DNA of 64,000 nucleotides, taken from contig CAVYRS010000001.1 in assembly GCA_963770995.1 (NCBI GenBank), positions 2,232,001 through 2,296,000 on the forward strand, read 5' to 3'. Source of the DNA: CAVSWN01 sp963770995 (lineage in GTDB: Bacteria > Acidobacteriota > Vicinamibacteria > Vicinamibacterales > CAVVIG01). Below are positions 9,961 to 17,369 of this stretch, piece by piece. Position 1 is the first letter of the stretch, and each line of letters begins with the position of its first letter. Both the position numbers and the translations under genes were made by a program. The notes beneath the pieces were generated by a model. That model ran no database searches and had not been told where the DNA came from. It saw only the letters and a list, made by a program, of their open reading frames with translations.

Positions 9961-10085
9961 CACCTGGCACTTTGGCACCGTGACACCGTGGCACCTGGCA
10001 CCGTGGCACCGTGGCACCTGGCACCGTGGCACCGTGGCACCTGGCACCGTGGCACCTGGCACCTGGCACCGTGGCACCTGGCACC
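9961..10085. repeat. Tandem repeat of TGGCACCG/TGGCACC units (family J)
   Basis: About 125 bases made almost only of the 8-mer TGGCACCG and the 7-mer TGGCACC in mixed order fill the whole gap between the permease stop and the fucD start, inside an operon. Units at the 9961 end are degenerate (TTGGCACCG, TGACACCG). There are no unique spacers, so it is not a CRISPR array. Transcribed on the operon strand it gives GGTGCCA repeats able to pair locally. Confidence 0.9.
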
Positions 10086-11036
10086 TCACCTTTTCTGCCT
10101 CCACCCATCGAGCGCCACGGCGAACACGATGATCGTGCCGGTGACGATCTGCTGCACCCAGTTCGGCAGCCCCTGCTGCGAACAGCCGATCTGAATGACG
10201 GCCATGATGGCGGCACCCGCGACGGTGCCGAGGACGCTGCCTTTTCCACCCAGCAGGCTGCCGCCGCCGATGATCACGGCGGCGATGACGTCGAGCTCGA
10301 GACCGTTGGCGACCGTTGGGTCGCCAACAGACAGCTTCGAGAACATCAGGATGCCGGCGAACGCGGCGAGCGCGCCGGCGATCGCGTACACGGCGATCTT
10401 GGCGCGCGTGATGCGGACGCCGCAGAGCCGCGCCGTGCGTTCGCTCGATCCGATCGCGAACAGATGCCGGCCGAACCTTGTGTACTGCAGCGTGAAGGCG
10501 ACCACAAGCGCGAGAACGGCAGTGATCCAGAGTCCGGCGGGCACGATCAGCCCCGTCCCGCCCTGCACGCTCCGCAGCAGATCGTTCAGCCACGTGGCGG
10601 GCGCCTCGAGCCGGCGTTCGCCCGACAGACCCTTGGCTGCACCGCGCACGAGGAGCATCGTGCCCAGCGTCACGATGAACGGCACGACACGCAGTTGCGT
10701 GACGAGCACGCCGTTCAGCGCGCCGCATAGCGCGCCGATCGCGACCGCGCCGGCCGCGGCGACGAGCGCGTCGCCCGCGCCAGCATCCGGCGGCAGCAGC
10801 AACGCCGTCACTACGGTGCTGAGCGCGACCACCGATCCCACCGACAGATCGATCCCGCCGGAGACGACGATCATCGTCATCCCGAGGGCAGCCACGCAGA
10901 CGATGGCCGTCTGCCGCGCGATCAGCTCGAGGTTCGCCGCGCCGAAGAACTGCGGGCCGATGAGCACGCCGAACACGAGCGCCACCACGGCGAGCCCGAT
11001 GAGCACGCCGCGCTCGTCGAGAAACCGGCGCGACAC
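10086..11036 (-). CDS. Sugar ABC transporter permease (RbsC/RhaP type)
   Basis: A 316-residue inner-membrane permease with many hydrophobic segments and the family signature AALGMTMIVVSGGIDLSVGS, followed by GALCGALNGVLVTQLRVVPFIVTLGTMLLVRG and GGSLLGGKGSVLGTVAGA. The GTG start at 11036 overlaps the TAG stop of the ATPase gene by one base (TAGTG), giving tight coupling. It pairs with the upstream ATPase and binding protein as a CUT2-type importer (one ATPase subunit with two fused NBDs). Substrate is inferred from context as L-fucose or a related deoxysugar. Confidence 0.88.
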   Translation of the reverse strand: MSRRFLDERGVLIGLAVVALVFGVLIGPQFFGAANLELIARQTAIVCVAALGMTMIVVSGGIDLSVGSVVALSTVVTALLLPPDAGAGDALVAAAGAVAIGALCGALNGVLVTQLRVVPFIVTLGTMLLVRGAAKGLSGERRLEAPATWLNDLLRSVQGGTGLIVPAGLWITAVLALVVAFTLQYTRFGRHLFAIGSSERTARLCGVRITRAKIAVYAIAGALAAFAGILMFSKLSVGDPTVANGLELDVIAAVIIGGGSLLGGKGSVLGTVAGAAIMAVIQIGCSQQGLPNWVQQIVTGTIIVFAVALDGWRQKR

Positions 11037-12533
11037 TACGACGCGGTGCGCGTTCCGGACGCTTCCATCAACAGGGAGTGCTCGGTCCATTCCTCCACCG
11101 GCCGCGCCGGCCCCAGCCGTCCGCGCGACATCACCGCGATGCGATCGCATACGCCGAGCAGTTCCGGCAGGTAGCTGCTCACGAGGAGGACCGCCTTTCG
11201 ATCGCAGACCAGTTCGTCGACGAGCTGATAGATCTGCGCCTTGCTCGAGACGTCGATCCCGCGCGTCGGCTCGTCGAGGACGAACACGTCGACGTCGTGG
11301 TGCAGCAGCCGCGCGACGGCGACTTTCTGCTGGTTCCCGCCCGACAGCTCGCGCACGGTCTGGCGTGGATGCAGACAGCGGATGCTCAAGCGATCGATCC
11401 AACGCGCGGTCGCGGCGTCCTGCCGCCGCGGCAGCACCGTGAACGCGGGACCGAGCGGCGCCAATCGCGACAGCGTCATGTTGTCGGCGATGCTCAACCC
11501 GGCGGCCAGGCCTTCGCCGCTGCGATCCTCGCTCAGCATGCCCATGCCCTGCTGCCATCGATCGTGAGGCGCAGACGGCCCGCCGAACGCGCCCACCGAT
11601 GATCCGTCCGCGTTTCACGGGCTCGAGGCCGAAGATCGTTCGCAGCAGGTGCGTCCGGCCGGCGCCGACCAGACCGGCAATCCCGACCACCTCGCCGCGG
11701 CGCAGCGTCAGCGGTTCCGATCCCGGCGTCAGATCCTCGACGCGGACGACGACATCACCCGCGGTCCGCGAACCCCGCCGATACAGATCCTCGAGGCCGC
11801 GACCCACCATCAGGCTGACGATGGCCTCGCCGGACGTTTCCGCCGTGATGCCGCCGCCCGCGTTGCGGCCGTCTCGCAATACCACGAAGCGATCGGCAAT
11901 CGTCTTCACTTCTTCGATGAAGTGCGAGATGTAGACGATGGCCAGGCCGCGCGCCTTGAGGCGTCCGAGCAGATCGAACAGCGCGCGCACGTCGGCGTGA
12001 CCGAGGCTGCTCGTCGGCTCGTCGAGGACGAGGACGCGGCACCCCACCGCGAGCGCCCGCGCGATTTCCACGAGTTGCTGCGCCGCCGGCTGGAGATCGC
12101 CAACGGCGGCATCTGGCGGGATGTCGGAGTGGCCGAGCTGCTCGAGCGCCGCCCGTGCCGTGTCGCGCATCTGGTCCCGTCGTACGATGCCGCGCCGCAC
12201 GGGTTCGACGCCCAGCACGATGTTTTCCATCACGCTGAGGTGCGGCGCCAGCGACAGTTCCTGGTAGATCATCGCGACGCCGGCCCGGCGCGCGTCGAGC
12301 GGATCGCGCGGCGCAAACGGTTGGCCGGCCAGCCGCATCGCGCCGCGGTCCGGCGCGAGCGCGCCTGCGAGAATCGCCATCAGCGTGCTCTTGCCCGCGC
12401 CGTTCTGGCCGACGAGCGCGCACACCTCGCCCGCCGCCACCGCGAAATCGACCGCGTCGAGCGCGACGGTCGCGCCAAACGCCTTGCCGATGCCGCGCAT
12501 CTCGAACAGCCTTGGATCTACTTCTTGAGCCAT
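11036..12533 (-). CDS. Sugar ABC transporter ATPase (two fused NBDs), one frameshift
   Basis: A CUT2-type ATPase, cytoplasmic, driving uptake of the operon sugar. The first NBD has Walker A GQNGAGKST, signature region LQPAAQQLVEIARALA and Walker B VLVLDEPTSSLG; the second NBD has the intact signature ELSGGNQQKVAVARLL and VFVLDEPTRGIDV. The first half ends in frame with GIAGLVGAGRTHLLRTIFG; one base near 11590 shifts the frame between GRIIGG and GAFGGPSAPHD, after which GMGMLSEDRSGEG continues the family sequence. The start ATG at 12533 overlaps the binding-protein gene by 16 bases. As in other CUT2 ATPases the first signature motif is degenerate. Whether the shift is real is undecided. Confidence 0.85.
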
Positions 12534-13570
12534 CGGGACAGATCGGGGTGCAGGAGTTCCCTGGCGTCGGGATCGTTCATGCGATCGCGCGTGATCAGGC
12601 GCACGCCGGTATCGACACGCGCCTCCACTTTCTCCCCGCGCAGATGCGCCGCCATCGTCTTCACACCGAGATAGCCCATGTTGACCGGATCCTGGAGGAC
12701 GAGACCGTCGATATACGCGTCGCTGAGTCCCTTGACCAGCGTGTCCGACGCGTCGAAGCCGACGAACTTCACCTTGCCCGCCCACCCGTTGTCCTGCAGG
12801 ACCCGCAGCATCGCAATCGTCGTGGACTCGTTCGGCGTGAAGATGCCGTCGACCGCGAGCGAGCCGTCGGAGTTCCGATAGCGGCTCAGGAGCGCTTCGC
12901 TTTTCTTGTACGCGCCTTCGACGTCGGCGCCGCCGTACTGGTTCGAGCTGAGGATCTCGATGCCCTTGCGCGACTCGATCGCTTCGAGAAAACCTGCTTC
13001 ACGCTGCAGCGTGCTCTCGGATCCTTCGGCGTAGCGCAGCATCACAACTTTTCCGGCGTCGTGCAGCGCGGTCGCAAGATGGTCGCCGGCAAGGCGGCCG
13101 CCCTTGCGATTGTCGGTCGCGACGAAGCTGACGTAGTCGCTGCCTTTCAGGCCGGAGTCGATGACGACGACGGGAATGCCGCGCCGCTTGGCTTCCGCAA
13201 CAGGTGGGGCGAGGGCCGCTTCGTCGAGCGGCGCGAGCACGATGCCGGCCACGCCGCGGCTGACGAAGCCTTCGACTTCCGACACCTGCGAGTCGCGATC
13301 GTCTTCGCGCAGCGGCCCGCGCCAGATGATGGTCGCGCCCACTTCGCTCGCCGCCTTCTCCGCGCCGGCGTGGATGCTTTGCCAGAAGACGTGGGAGGTC
13401 CCCTTCGGGATCACCGCGATTGTCGTCCCGCTCGTGCCGCTGCGGGGGCTACATGCGTTCCCGTAGACGACGAGAAACAGCCACGAAAACACGAAAACAC
13501 GAAAAAGCCAAATAGGTTTCGTGCTTTCGTGCTTTCGTGGCAGATCCATTTTTTCGACACCGTCACGCAT
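12518..13570 (-). CDS. Periplasmic sugar-binding protein of the ABC importer
   Basis: A 350-residue type I periplasmic binding protein (ribose/galactose-binding class), with TTIAVIPKGTSHVFWQSIHAG at the start of the mature domain and GIFTPNESTTIAMLRVLQD near the hinge. Its N-terminal export region (PRKHESTKPIWLFRVFVFSWL) is coded almost wholly by a 60-base hairpin repeat (family C, 13481-13540), yet it still reads as a charged stretch plus a hydrophobic core. A weak lipobox-like Cys follows (YGNACS). A second possible start is the ATG at 13549. The gene overlaps the lactonase by 8 bases upstream and the ATPase by 16 bases downstream. Confidence 0.85.
   Translation of the reverse strand: MRDGVEKMDLPRKHESTKPIWLFRVFVFSWLFLVVYGNACSPRSGTSGTTIAVIPKGTSHVFWQSIHAGAEKAASEVGATIIWRGPLREDDRDSQVSEVEGFVSRGVAGIVLAPLDEAALAPPVAEAKRRGIPVVVIDSGLKGSDYVSFVATDNRKGGRLAGDHLATALHDAGKVVMLRYAEGSESTLQREAGFLEAIESRKGIEILSSNQYGGADVEGAYKKSEALLSRYRNSDGSLAVDGIFTPNESTTIAMLRVLQDNGWAGKVKFVGFDASDTLVKGLSDAYIDGLVLQDPVNMGYLGVKTMAAHLRGEKVEARVDTGVRLITRDRMNDPDARELLHPDLSRWLKK
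13481..13540. repeat. Family C hairpin repeat inside a signal-peptide region
   Basis: CCACGAAAACACGAAAAC runs into a short loop and returns as TTTCGTGCTTTCGTGG: a roughly 25-base-arm hairpin made of CACGAAA units. It is flanked by GAAACAG and CAGATCC. A second copy with the same flanks lies at 17380-17443. Here it codes residues of about 10 to 30 of the binding protein. Confidence 0.85.
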
Positions 13571-14456
13571 ATGTCACCGGCACCTGCAGCTTCCAGAAAC
13601 GGATCGCGTTGCCGCCGAGGACAGCGTCGCGCTCAGCAGCCGGCCGCCGCGCAACGTAGTCGTTCACCACGGCCATGGTCCGCGCGTAGTCGCCCGCCAC
13701 GGTGCAGACGGGCCAATCCGATCCGATCATGAGCCGCTCCGCTCCAAAGCATTCGAACGCAACGTCGAGATACGGCTCGATGTCGCCCGGCGTCCACTGC
13801 GTCCAGTCGGCCTCGGTAACGAGCCCCGACAGCTTCGCCCACACATTGGGCTGCGCCGCCAGCGCGCGAAGATCGCGCTCCCACCCGTCACGCTCCCGCC
13901 CGCGGATGTTCGGCTTCGCAAGGTGATCGAGCACGAAGCGCTGCCGCGGCAGCCGCGCCGCGAGCTCCGCGGCGACGGGCAGATGGCGACTATATATAAG
14001 AACGTCGTACGCGAGGCCGAACTCTTCGAGCCGCGACAGGCCGCGCACAAACGCGGGCCGCAGCAGAAATCGGTCGTCCGGCTCGCTTTGCGCGATGTGC
14101 CGGATCCCCACGAGTTTCGGGTGACGGCCGAGCGACTCGAGGTGGCGCGCCACGTCTGGCGATTGCAAGTCCACCCACCCGACGACGCCCGCGATGAGTG
14201 GGTGCGCGTCAGCGAGCGAGAGCAGCCATCGAGTTTCCTCGAGCGTCTGCCGCGCCTGCACGGCGACGCACGCCTCGACACCTGCGTCCATCGCGATGCG
14301 CTCCAGATGCTGTGGCAGAAAATCTCGACGCAGCGCCGACATCGGGTCGTCAATCCAGCCGTACTCCACCGGGTCGTACCGCCAGAAATGCTGGTGCGCG
14401 TCGACGCGGAAAGGACGCAAAGACCGCGAAGACCGCAAAACATCATTGGCGATCAT
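13563..14456 (-). CDS. Amidohydrolase, probable L-fucono-1,5-lactonase
   Basis: A TIM-barrel hydrolase of the COG3618 amidohydrolase family, about 297 residues from the ATG at 14456. The metal motif RVDAHQHFW opens the barrel, followed by GWVDLQSPDVARHLE, FVLDHLAKPNIRG and the terminal GSDWPVCTVAGDY, the usual family landmarks. Members open sugar lactones such as L-fuconolactone, which fits the dehydratase and mutarotase in the same operon. The start is uncertain because the first codons lie in a hairpin repeat (family F): the frame is open to 14546, which would overlap the mutarotase by 40 bases, and a TTG right before RVDAHQHF is also possible. It overlaps the binding-protein gene by 8 bases. 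Confidence 0.8.
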   Translation of the reverse strand: MIANDVLRSSRSLRPFRVDAHQHFWRYDPVEYGWIDDPMSALRRDFLPQHLERIAMDAGVEACVAVQARQTLEETRWLLSLADAHPLIAGVVGWVDLQSPDVARHLESLGRHPKLVGIRHIAQSEPDDRFLLRPAFVRGLSRLEEFGLAYDVLIYSRHLPVAAELAARLPRQRFVLDHLAKPNIRGRERDGWERDLRALAAQPNVWAKLSGLVTEADWTQWTPGDIEPYLDVAFECFGAERLMIGSDWPVCTVAGDYARTMAVVNDYVARRPAAERDAVLGGNAIRFWKLQVPVTYA

Positions 14457-14490
14457 GTTCTTTGCGGTCTTTGCGCTCTTCGCGTTCCTT
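14410..14490. repeat. Family F hairpin repeat at the lactonase start
   Basis: AAGGACGCAAAGACCGCGAA and GACCGCAAA on one side return after a 20-base loop as TTTGCGGTCTTTGCG and CTCTTCGCGTTCCTT, so the two arms of about 30 bases are built from GCAAAGACC-like units. It covers the N-terminal codons of the lactonase and the gap to the mutarotase gene. Confidence 0.85.
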
Positions 14491-14506
14491 GGGTCCGGCG
14501 GCGTAC

Positions 14507-14842
14507 CTACGACAGCTCGAAGACTGGCTCCATCAACGCCCACCATTCGTCAGCCGGCGCGTTCGACGGACGTTCCTGCAGCGACTGCATCAGCCGCTCC
14601 CATTCCTGGACGCGCGGATGCGACGCGAGGTAGGTGGAGAACACCTGCTGGACGCTCAGGCCGTCGTGAAGCTCCACGATCATGACGAGGCGCCGGCCGT
14701 GCATGCGGATGTCCATGCTGCGAACGCCCGCGCGGCGCAGGCTGTCGAGCACCTCGGGCCACACGCGCTGGTGGTAGTCGCGGTAGGTGGCAATCGCGGC
14801 GGGGTCGTCGCGGAGATCGATCGTCAGGACGTGGCGTCGCAT
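14507..14842 (-). CDS. rhaM: L-rhamnose/L-fucose mutarotase (RhaM family)
   Basis: A 111-residue protein of the DUF718/RhaM family, which interconverts the alpha and beta anomers of L-rhamnose or L-fucose before dehydrogenation or isomerisation. Visible motifs are YRDYHQRVWPEVLDSLRRAGV near the N-terminus and the C-terminal aromatic stretch DEWWALMEPVF. It is the first cistron of the minus-strand operon that continues with the lactonase, transporter and fuconate dehydratase, so the physiological sugar here is more likely L-fucose than L-rhamnose, although homologues act on both. Confidence 0.85.
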   Translation of the reverse strand: MRRHVLTIDLRDDPAAIATYRDYHQRVWPEVLDSLRRAGVRSMDIRMHGRRLVMIVELHDGLSVQQVFSTYLASHPRVQEWERLMQSLQERPSNAPADEWWALMEPVFELS

Positions 14843-14867
14843 ACGATTTCGCTGGGTGAAATACTAT

Positions 14868-14883
14868 ACTTTACCGGTAAAGT
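14868..14883. promoter_or_regulatory. Perfect 16-bp palindromic operator in the divergent promoter region
   Basis: ACTTTACCGGTAAAGT is a perfect palindrome centred on CCGG, 25 bases upstream of the mutarotase ATG and 65 bases upstream of the divergent oxidoreductase gene. AT-rich bases around it (ATACTATAC, TCAACGTAATTTAG) form the promoter region. The CG-centred symmetry resembles LacI-family operators. No LacI-type gene lies in the window, so the regulator is unknown. Confidence 0.7.
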
Positions 14884-14948
14884 CAACGTAATTTAGCGAA
14901 TTTCGGCCGGCGAGCTATGTTAGGATTTTCGCGCTGAAGGGGGACCCG

Positions 14949-16286
14949 ATGTCCGATTGTCTCACGAGCACGCGGCGCGAATTCGTCAAGGCGGCGGGTA
15001 CCGCCGCGGTGGGCGCGTCACTTTTTCCCGGCGACGCCTTCGCGCAGCCTCGCGCCAAACGCCGCTACGCCATCGTCGGCACCGGCGACCGGGGCACCGG
15101 CATGTGGGGACGCGACCTCGTCCAGAAGTATTCCGACGTGCTGGAGGTCGTCGGCCTCTGCGACATCAACCCGAAGCGGACGCTCGTCGCGAACAAGTTC
15201 ATGGGCACGAACGCCCCGACGTTCACCAGCTTCGACGAGATGATCGACAAGACGAAGCCCGACCTGCTGATGGTGACGACCGTCGACGGGTTTCATCACG
15301 AATACATCATCAAGGGACTCGACCGCGGCCTCGACGTGATGACGGAGAAGCCGCTGACGACCGACGAAACGAAGTGCCAGGCGATCCTCGACGCCGAAAA
15401 GCGGAACAACAAGCACATCGTCGTCACGTTCAACTACCGCTATGCGCCGGCGCATCAGCAGCTGAAAGAGATCCTGATGTCGGGCGAGATCGGGAAGGTT
15501 GTCTCGACCGATTTCAGTTGGTACCTGGACGTGATTCACGGCGCCGACTATTTCCGCCGGTGGCACCGGCTGCGCAAGAGCGGCGGATCGCTGCTCGTCC
15601 ACAAGGCCAGCCATCATTTCGATCTGATGAACTGGTGGCTCGGTGCAGACCCGGTGGAAGTATCCGGGTACGGCAGCCTCGGCGTCTACGGCAAGAACGG
15701 GACGTTCCGCGCCAGGCCGCCCGCCGACAATTGCCGGAACTGCCCGCACACAAAGGAATGCCGGTTCTACTACGACATGACGACCAACAAGCGGCGGATG
15801 GATCTGTACGCCGCGTGCGAGGACGCCGACCACTACTATCGCGACGGCTGCGTGTTCCGCGAGGACGTGGACATCTTCGACAACATGCAGGCGATCGTGC
15901 GGTACTCGAACGGCGCGACGATGAGCTACGCGCTGAACGCGTACATGCCGTACGAAGGCTATCGTCTCGCGTTCAACGGCGAGAAGGGGCGGCTCGACGT
16001 GCAATCGTTCGAGCGCCAGCCGTGGGAAGTCTCCGACAGCCACGAAATCTACGTCACCAAGAGCTTCGGCAAACGGACTCGCATCCCGATGCCGAAGATG
16101 CTCGAAGGGCATGGCGGCGGCGACAATCGGATGCGCGACTTGATCTTCCGAAAGACCGACATGCCCGAGTACATGCGGCTCCCCGATTCGCGCGCCGGCG
16201 CGATGTCGTGTCTCACGGGAATTGCCATCCGGAACAGCATCGATCAGAAGCGACCGATCAAGATTGCGGACCTCGTGAAGCTGTGA
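14949..16286 (+). CDS. Secreted Gfo/Idh/MocA-family oxidoreductase (Tat signal)
   Basis: A 445-residue NAD(P)-dependent oxidoreductase exported by the Tat pathway: STRREFVKAAGTAAVGASLF carries the twin-arginine motif. The Rossmann domain starts at YAIVGTGDRGTGMWG; the conserved EKPLTTD motif and the second domain follow. Periplasmic Gfo/Idh/MocA proteins act on sugars or glycosides, some by NAD-bound redox hydrolysis. A Cys-rich insertion (NCRNCPHTKECRFYYD) with four cysteines near residue 265 may bind a metal. The gene is divergent from the deoxysugar operon and shares its palindrome-bearing promoter region; galM follows after 18 bases. Confidence 0.85.
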   Translation: MSDCLTSTRREFVKAAGTAAVGASLFPGDAFAQPRAKRRYAIVGTGDRGTGMWGRDLVQKYSDVLEVVGLCDINPKRTLVANKFMGTNAPTFTSFDEMIDKTKPDLLMVTTVDGFHHEYIIKGLDRGLDVMTEKPLTTDETKCQAILDAEKRNNKHIVVTFNYRYAPAHQQLKEILMSGEIGKVVSTDFSWYLDVIHGADYFRRWHRLRKSGGSLLVHKASHHFDLMNWWLGADPVEVSGYGSLGVYGKNGTFRARPPADNCRNCPHTKECRFYYDMTTNKRRMDLYAACEDADHYYRDGCVFREDVDIFDNMQAIVRYSNGATMSYALNAYMPYEGYRLAFNGEKGRLDVQSFERQPWEVSDSHEIYVTKSFGKRTRIPMPKMLEGHGGGDNRMRDLIFRKTDMPEYMRLPDSRAGAMSCLTGIAIRNSIDQKRPIKIADLVKL

Positions 16287-16304
16287 CGCCGTGCGCTTGC
16301 TCTG

Positions 16305-17369
16305 ATGATGCCGTCGGCCGTCGGCCGCTCCCCGTTTGGCGTGACGACCGACGGGGCCGCTGTTGACGTGTTCACGCTGACCAACCCGGCCGGCATCGAG
16401 GTGCGCGCCGCCTCGTATGGCGCGACGCTGCTCTCCATTCGCACGCCCGATCGCAACGGCCGCCTGGCGGACATCGTGCTGGGCTTCGACTCCCTTGACG
16501 GCTATCTCGGCCGCTCGCGCTACTTCGGTGCGCTCGTCGGACGCTACGGGAACCGGATCGCGGGCGGCCGGTTCATGCTCGACGGCCAGACGATTCAGCT
16601 CCCGATCAACAGCGGCACGAACCACATTCACGGCGGCGTGAAGGGCTTCGACAAGGTCCTCTGGCTCGGTGAGCTGTTCGAGCGCGACGGCTCGGTTGGC
16701 GTCACGTTCACGTACACGAGTCGGGACGGCGAAGAAGGCTATCCCGGCACATTGAAGGCAACGGTCACGTACACCCTGATGCCGCAGGATGCGCTGGCGG
16801 TCGACTACTGGGCCACGACCGACAAGCCGACGATCGTCAACCTGACACAGCACAGCTACTTCAATCTCGCGGGCGAGGGACAGGGCGACGTTCTCTCGCA
16901 CGACGTGACGTTGAACGCGGACCGCTTCACGCCTGTGGACGCGGCGATGATTCCAACCGGCGAGTTGGCAGCCGTCGCAGGGACGCCGTTCGACTTCCGC
17001 ACGTCAACCGCGATCGGCGCGCGCATCGACGCCGACCATCTTCAGCTGAAGCTCGCGGGCGGCTACGATCACAACTTCGTACTGAACGTTGGGATAGGGT
17101 TGCGTCTGGCCGCGCGCGTCGTGGAACCGGCGAGCGGACGGACGCTGCAGGTGGACACGACGGAGCCCGGCGTCCAGTGCTACACCGGCAACAAGCTCAC
17201 GGGCGCCGCAGGGAAAGCGGGCCACGTCTACGGCCCGCGAAGCGGCTTCTGCCTCGAGACACAGCATTTCCCGGACTCGCCAAACAGGCCCGACTTTTCG
17301 TCGTCGATCCTCAGGCCCTCGGACACCTATTGCTCGAAGACCGTCTTCATCTTTGGAGTGCGACCATGA
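16305..17369 (+). CDS. galM: Aldose 1-epimerase
   Basis: A 354-residue galactose mutarotase-like enzyme that equilibrates the anomers of aldohexoses. The substrate-contacting stretch GNRIAGGRFMLDGQTIQLPIN, the catalytic His in NLTQHSYFNLAG and the catalytic Glu in GFCLETQHFPDSPN are all present. Two ATGs stand in tandem at 16305 and 16308; either may start. The stop codon overlaps the start of the BNR-type gene (ATGA), so the two are co-translated with the secreted oxidoreductase upstream. Confidence 0.9.
   Translation: MMPSAVGRSPFGVTTDGAAVDVFTLTNPAGIEVRAASYGATLLSIRTPDRNGRLADIVLGFDSLDGYLGRSRYFGALVGRYGNRIAGGRFMLDGQTIQLPINSGTNHIHGGVKGFDKVLWLGELFERDGSVGVTFTYTSRDGEEGYPGTLKATVTYTLMPQDALAVDYWATTDKPTIVNLTQHSYFNLAGEGQGDVLSHDVTLNADRFTPVDAAMIPTGELAAVAGTPFDFRTSTAIGARIDADHLQLKLAGGYDHNFVLNVGIGLRLAARVVEPASGRTLQVDTTEPGVQCYTGNKLTGAAGKAGHVYGPRSGFCLETQHFPDSPNRPDFSSSILRPSDTYCSKTVFIFGVRP

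Noticed and set aside
9961..10085. TGGCACC repeats as sigma-54 -24 boxes or as a CRISPR array
   Set aside because: No unit is followed by GC at the required distance on either strand, and there are no unique spacers between units.
15018..16901. 627-residue minus-strand frame
   Set aside because: Antisense to the secreted oxidoreductase and galM, both of which have intact motifs; a shadow.
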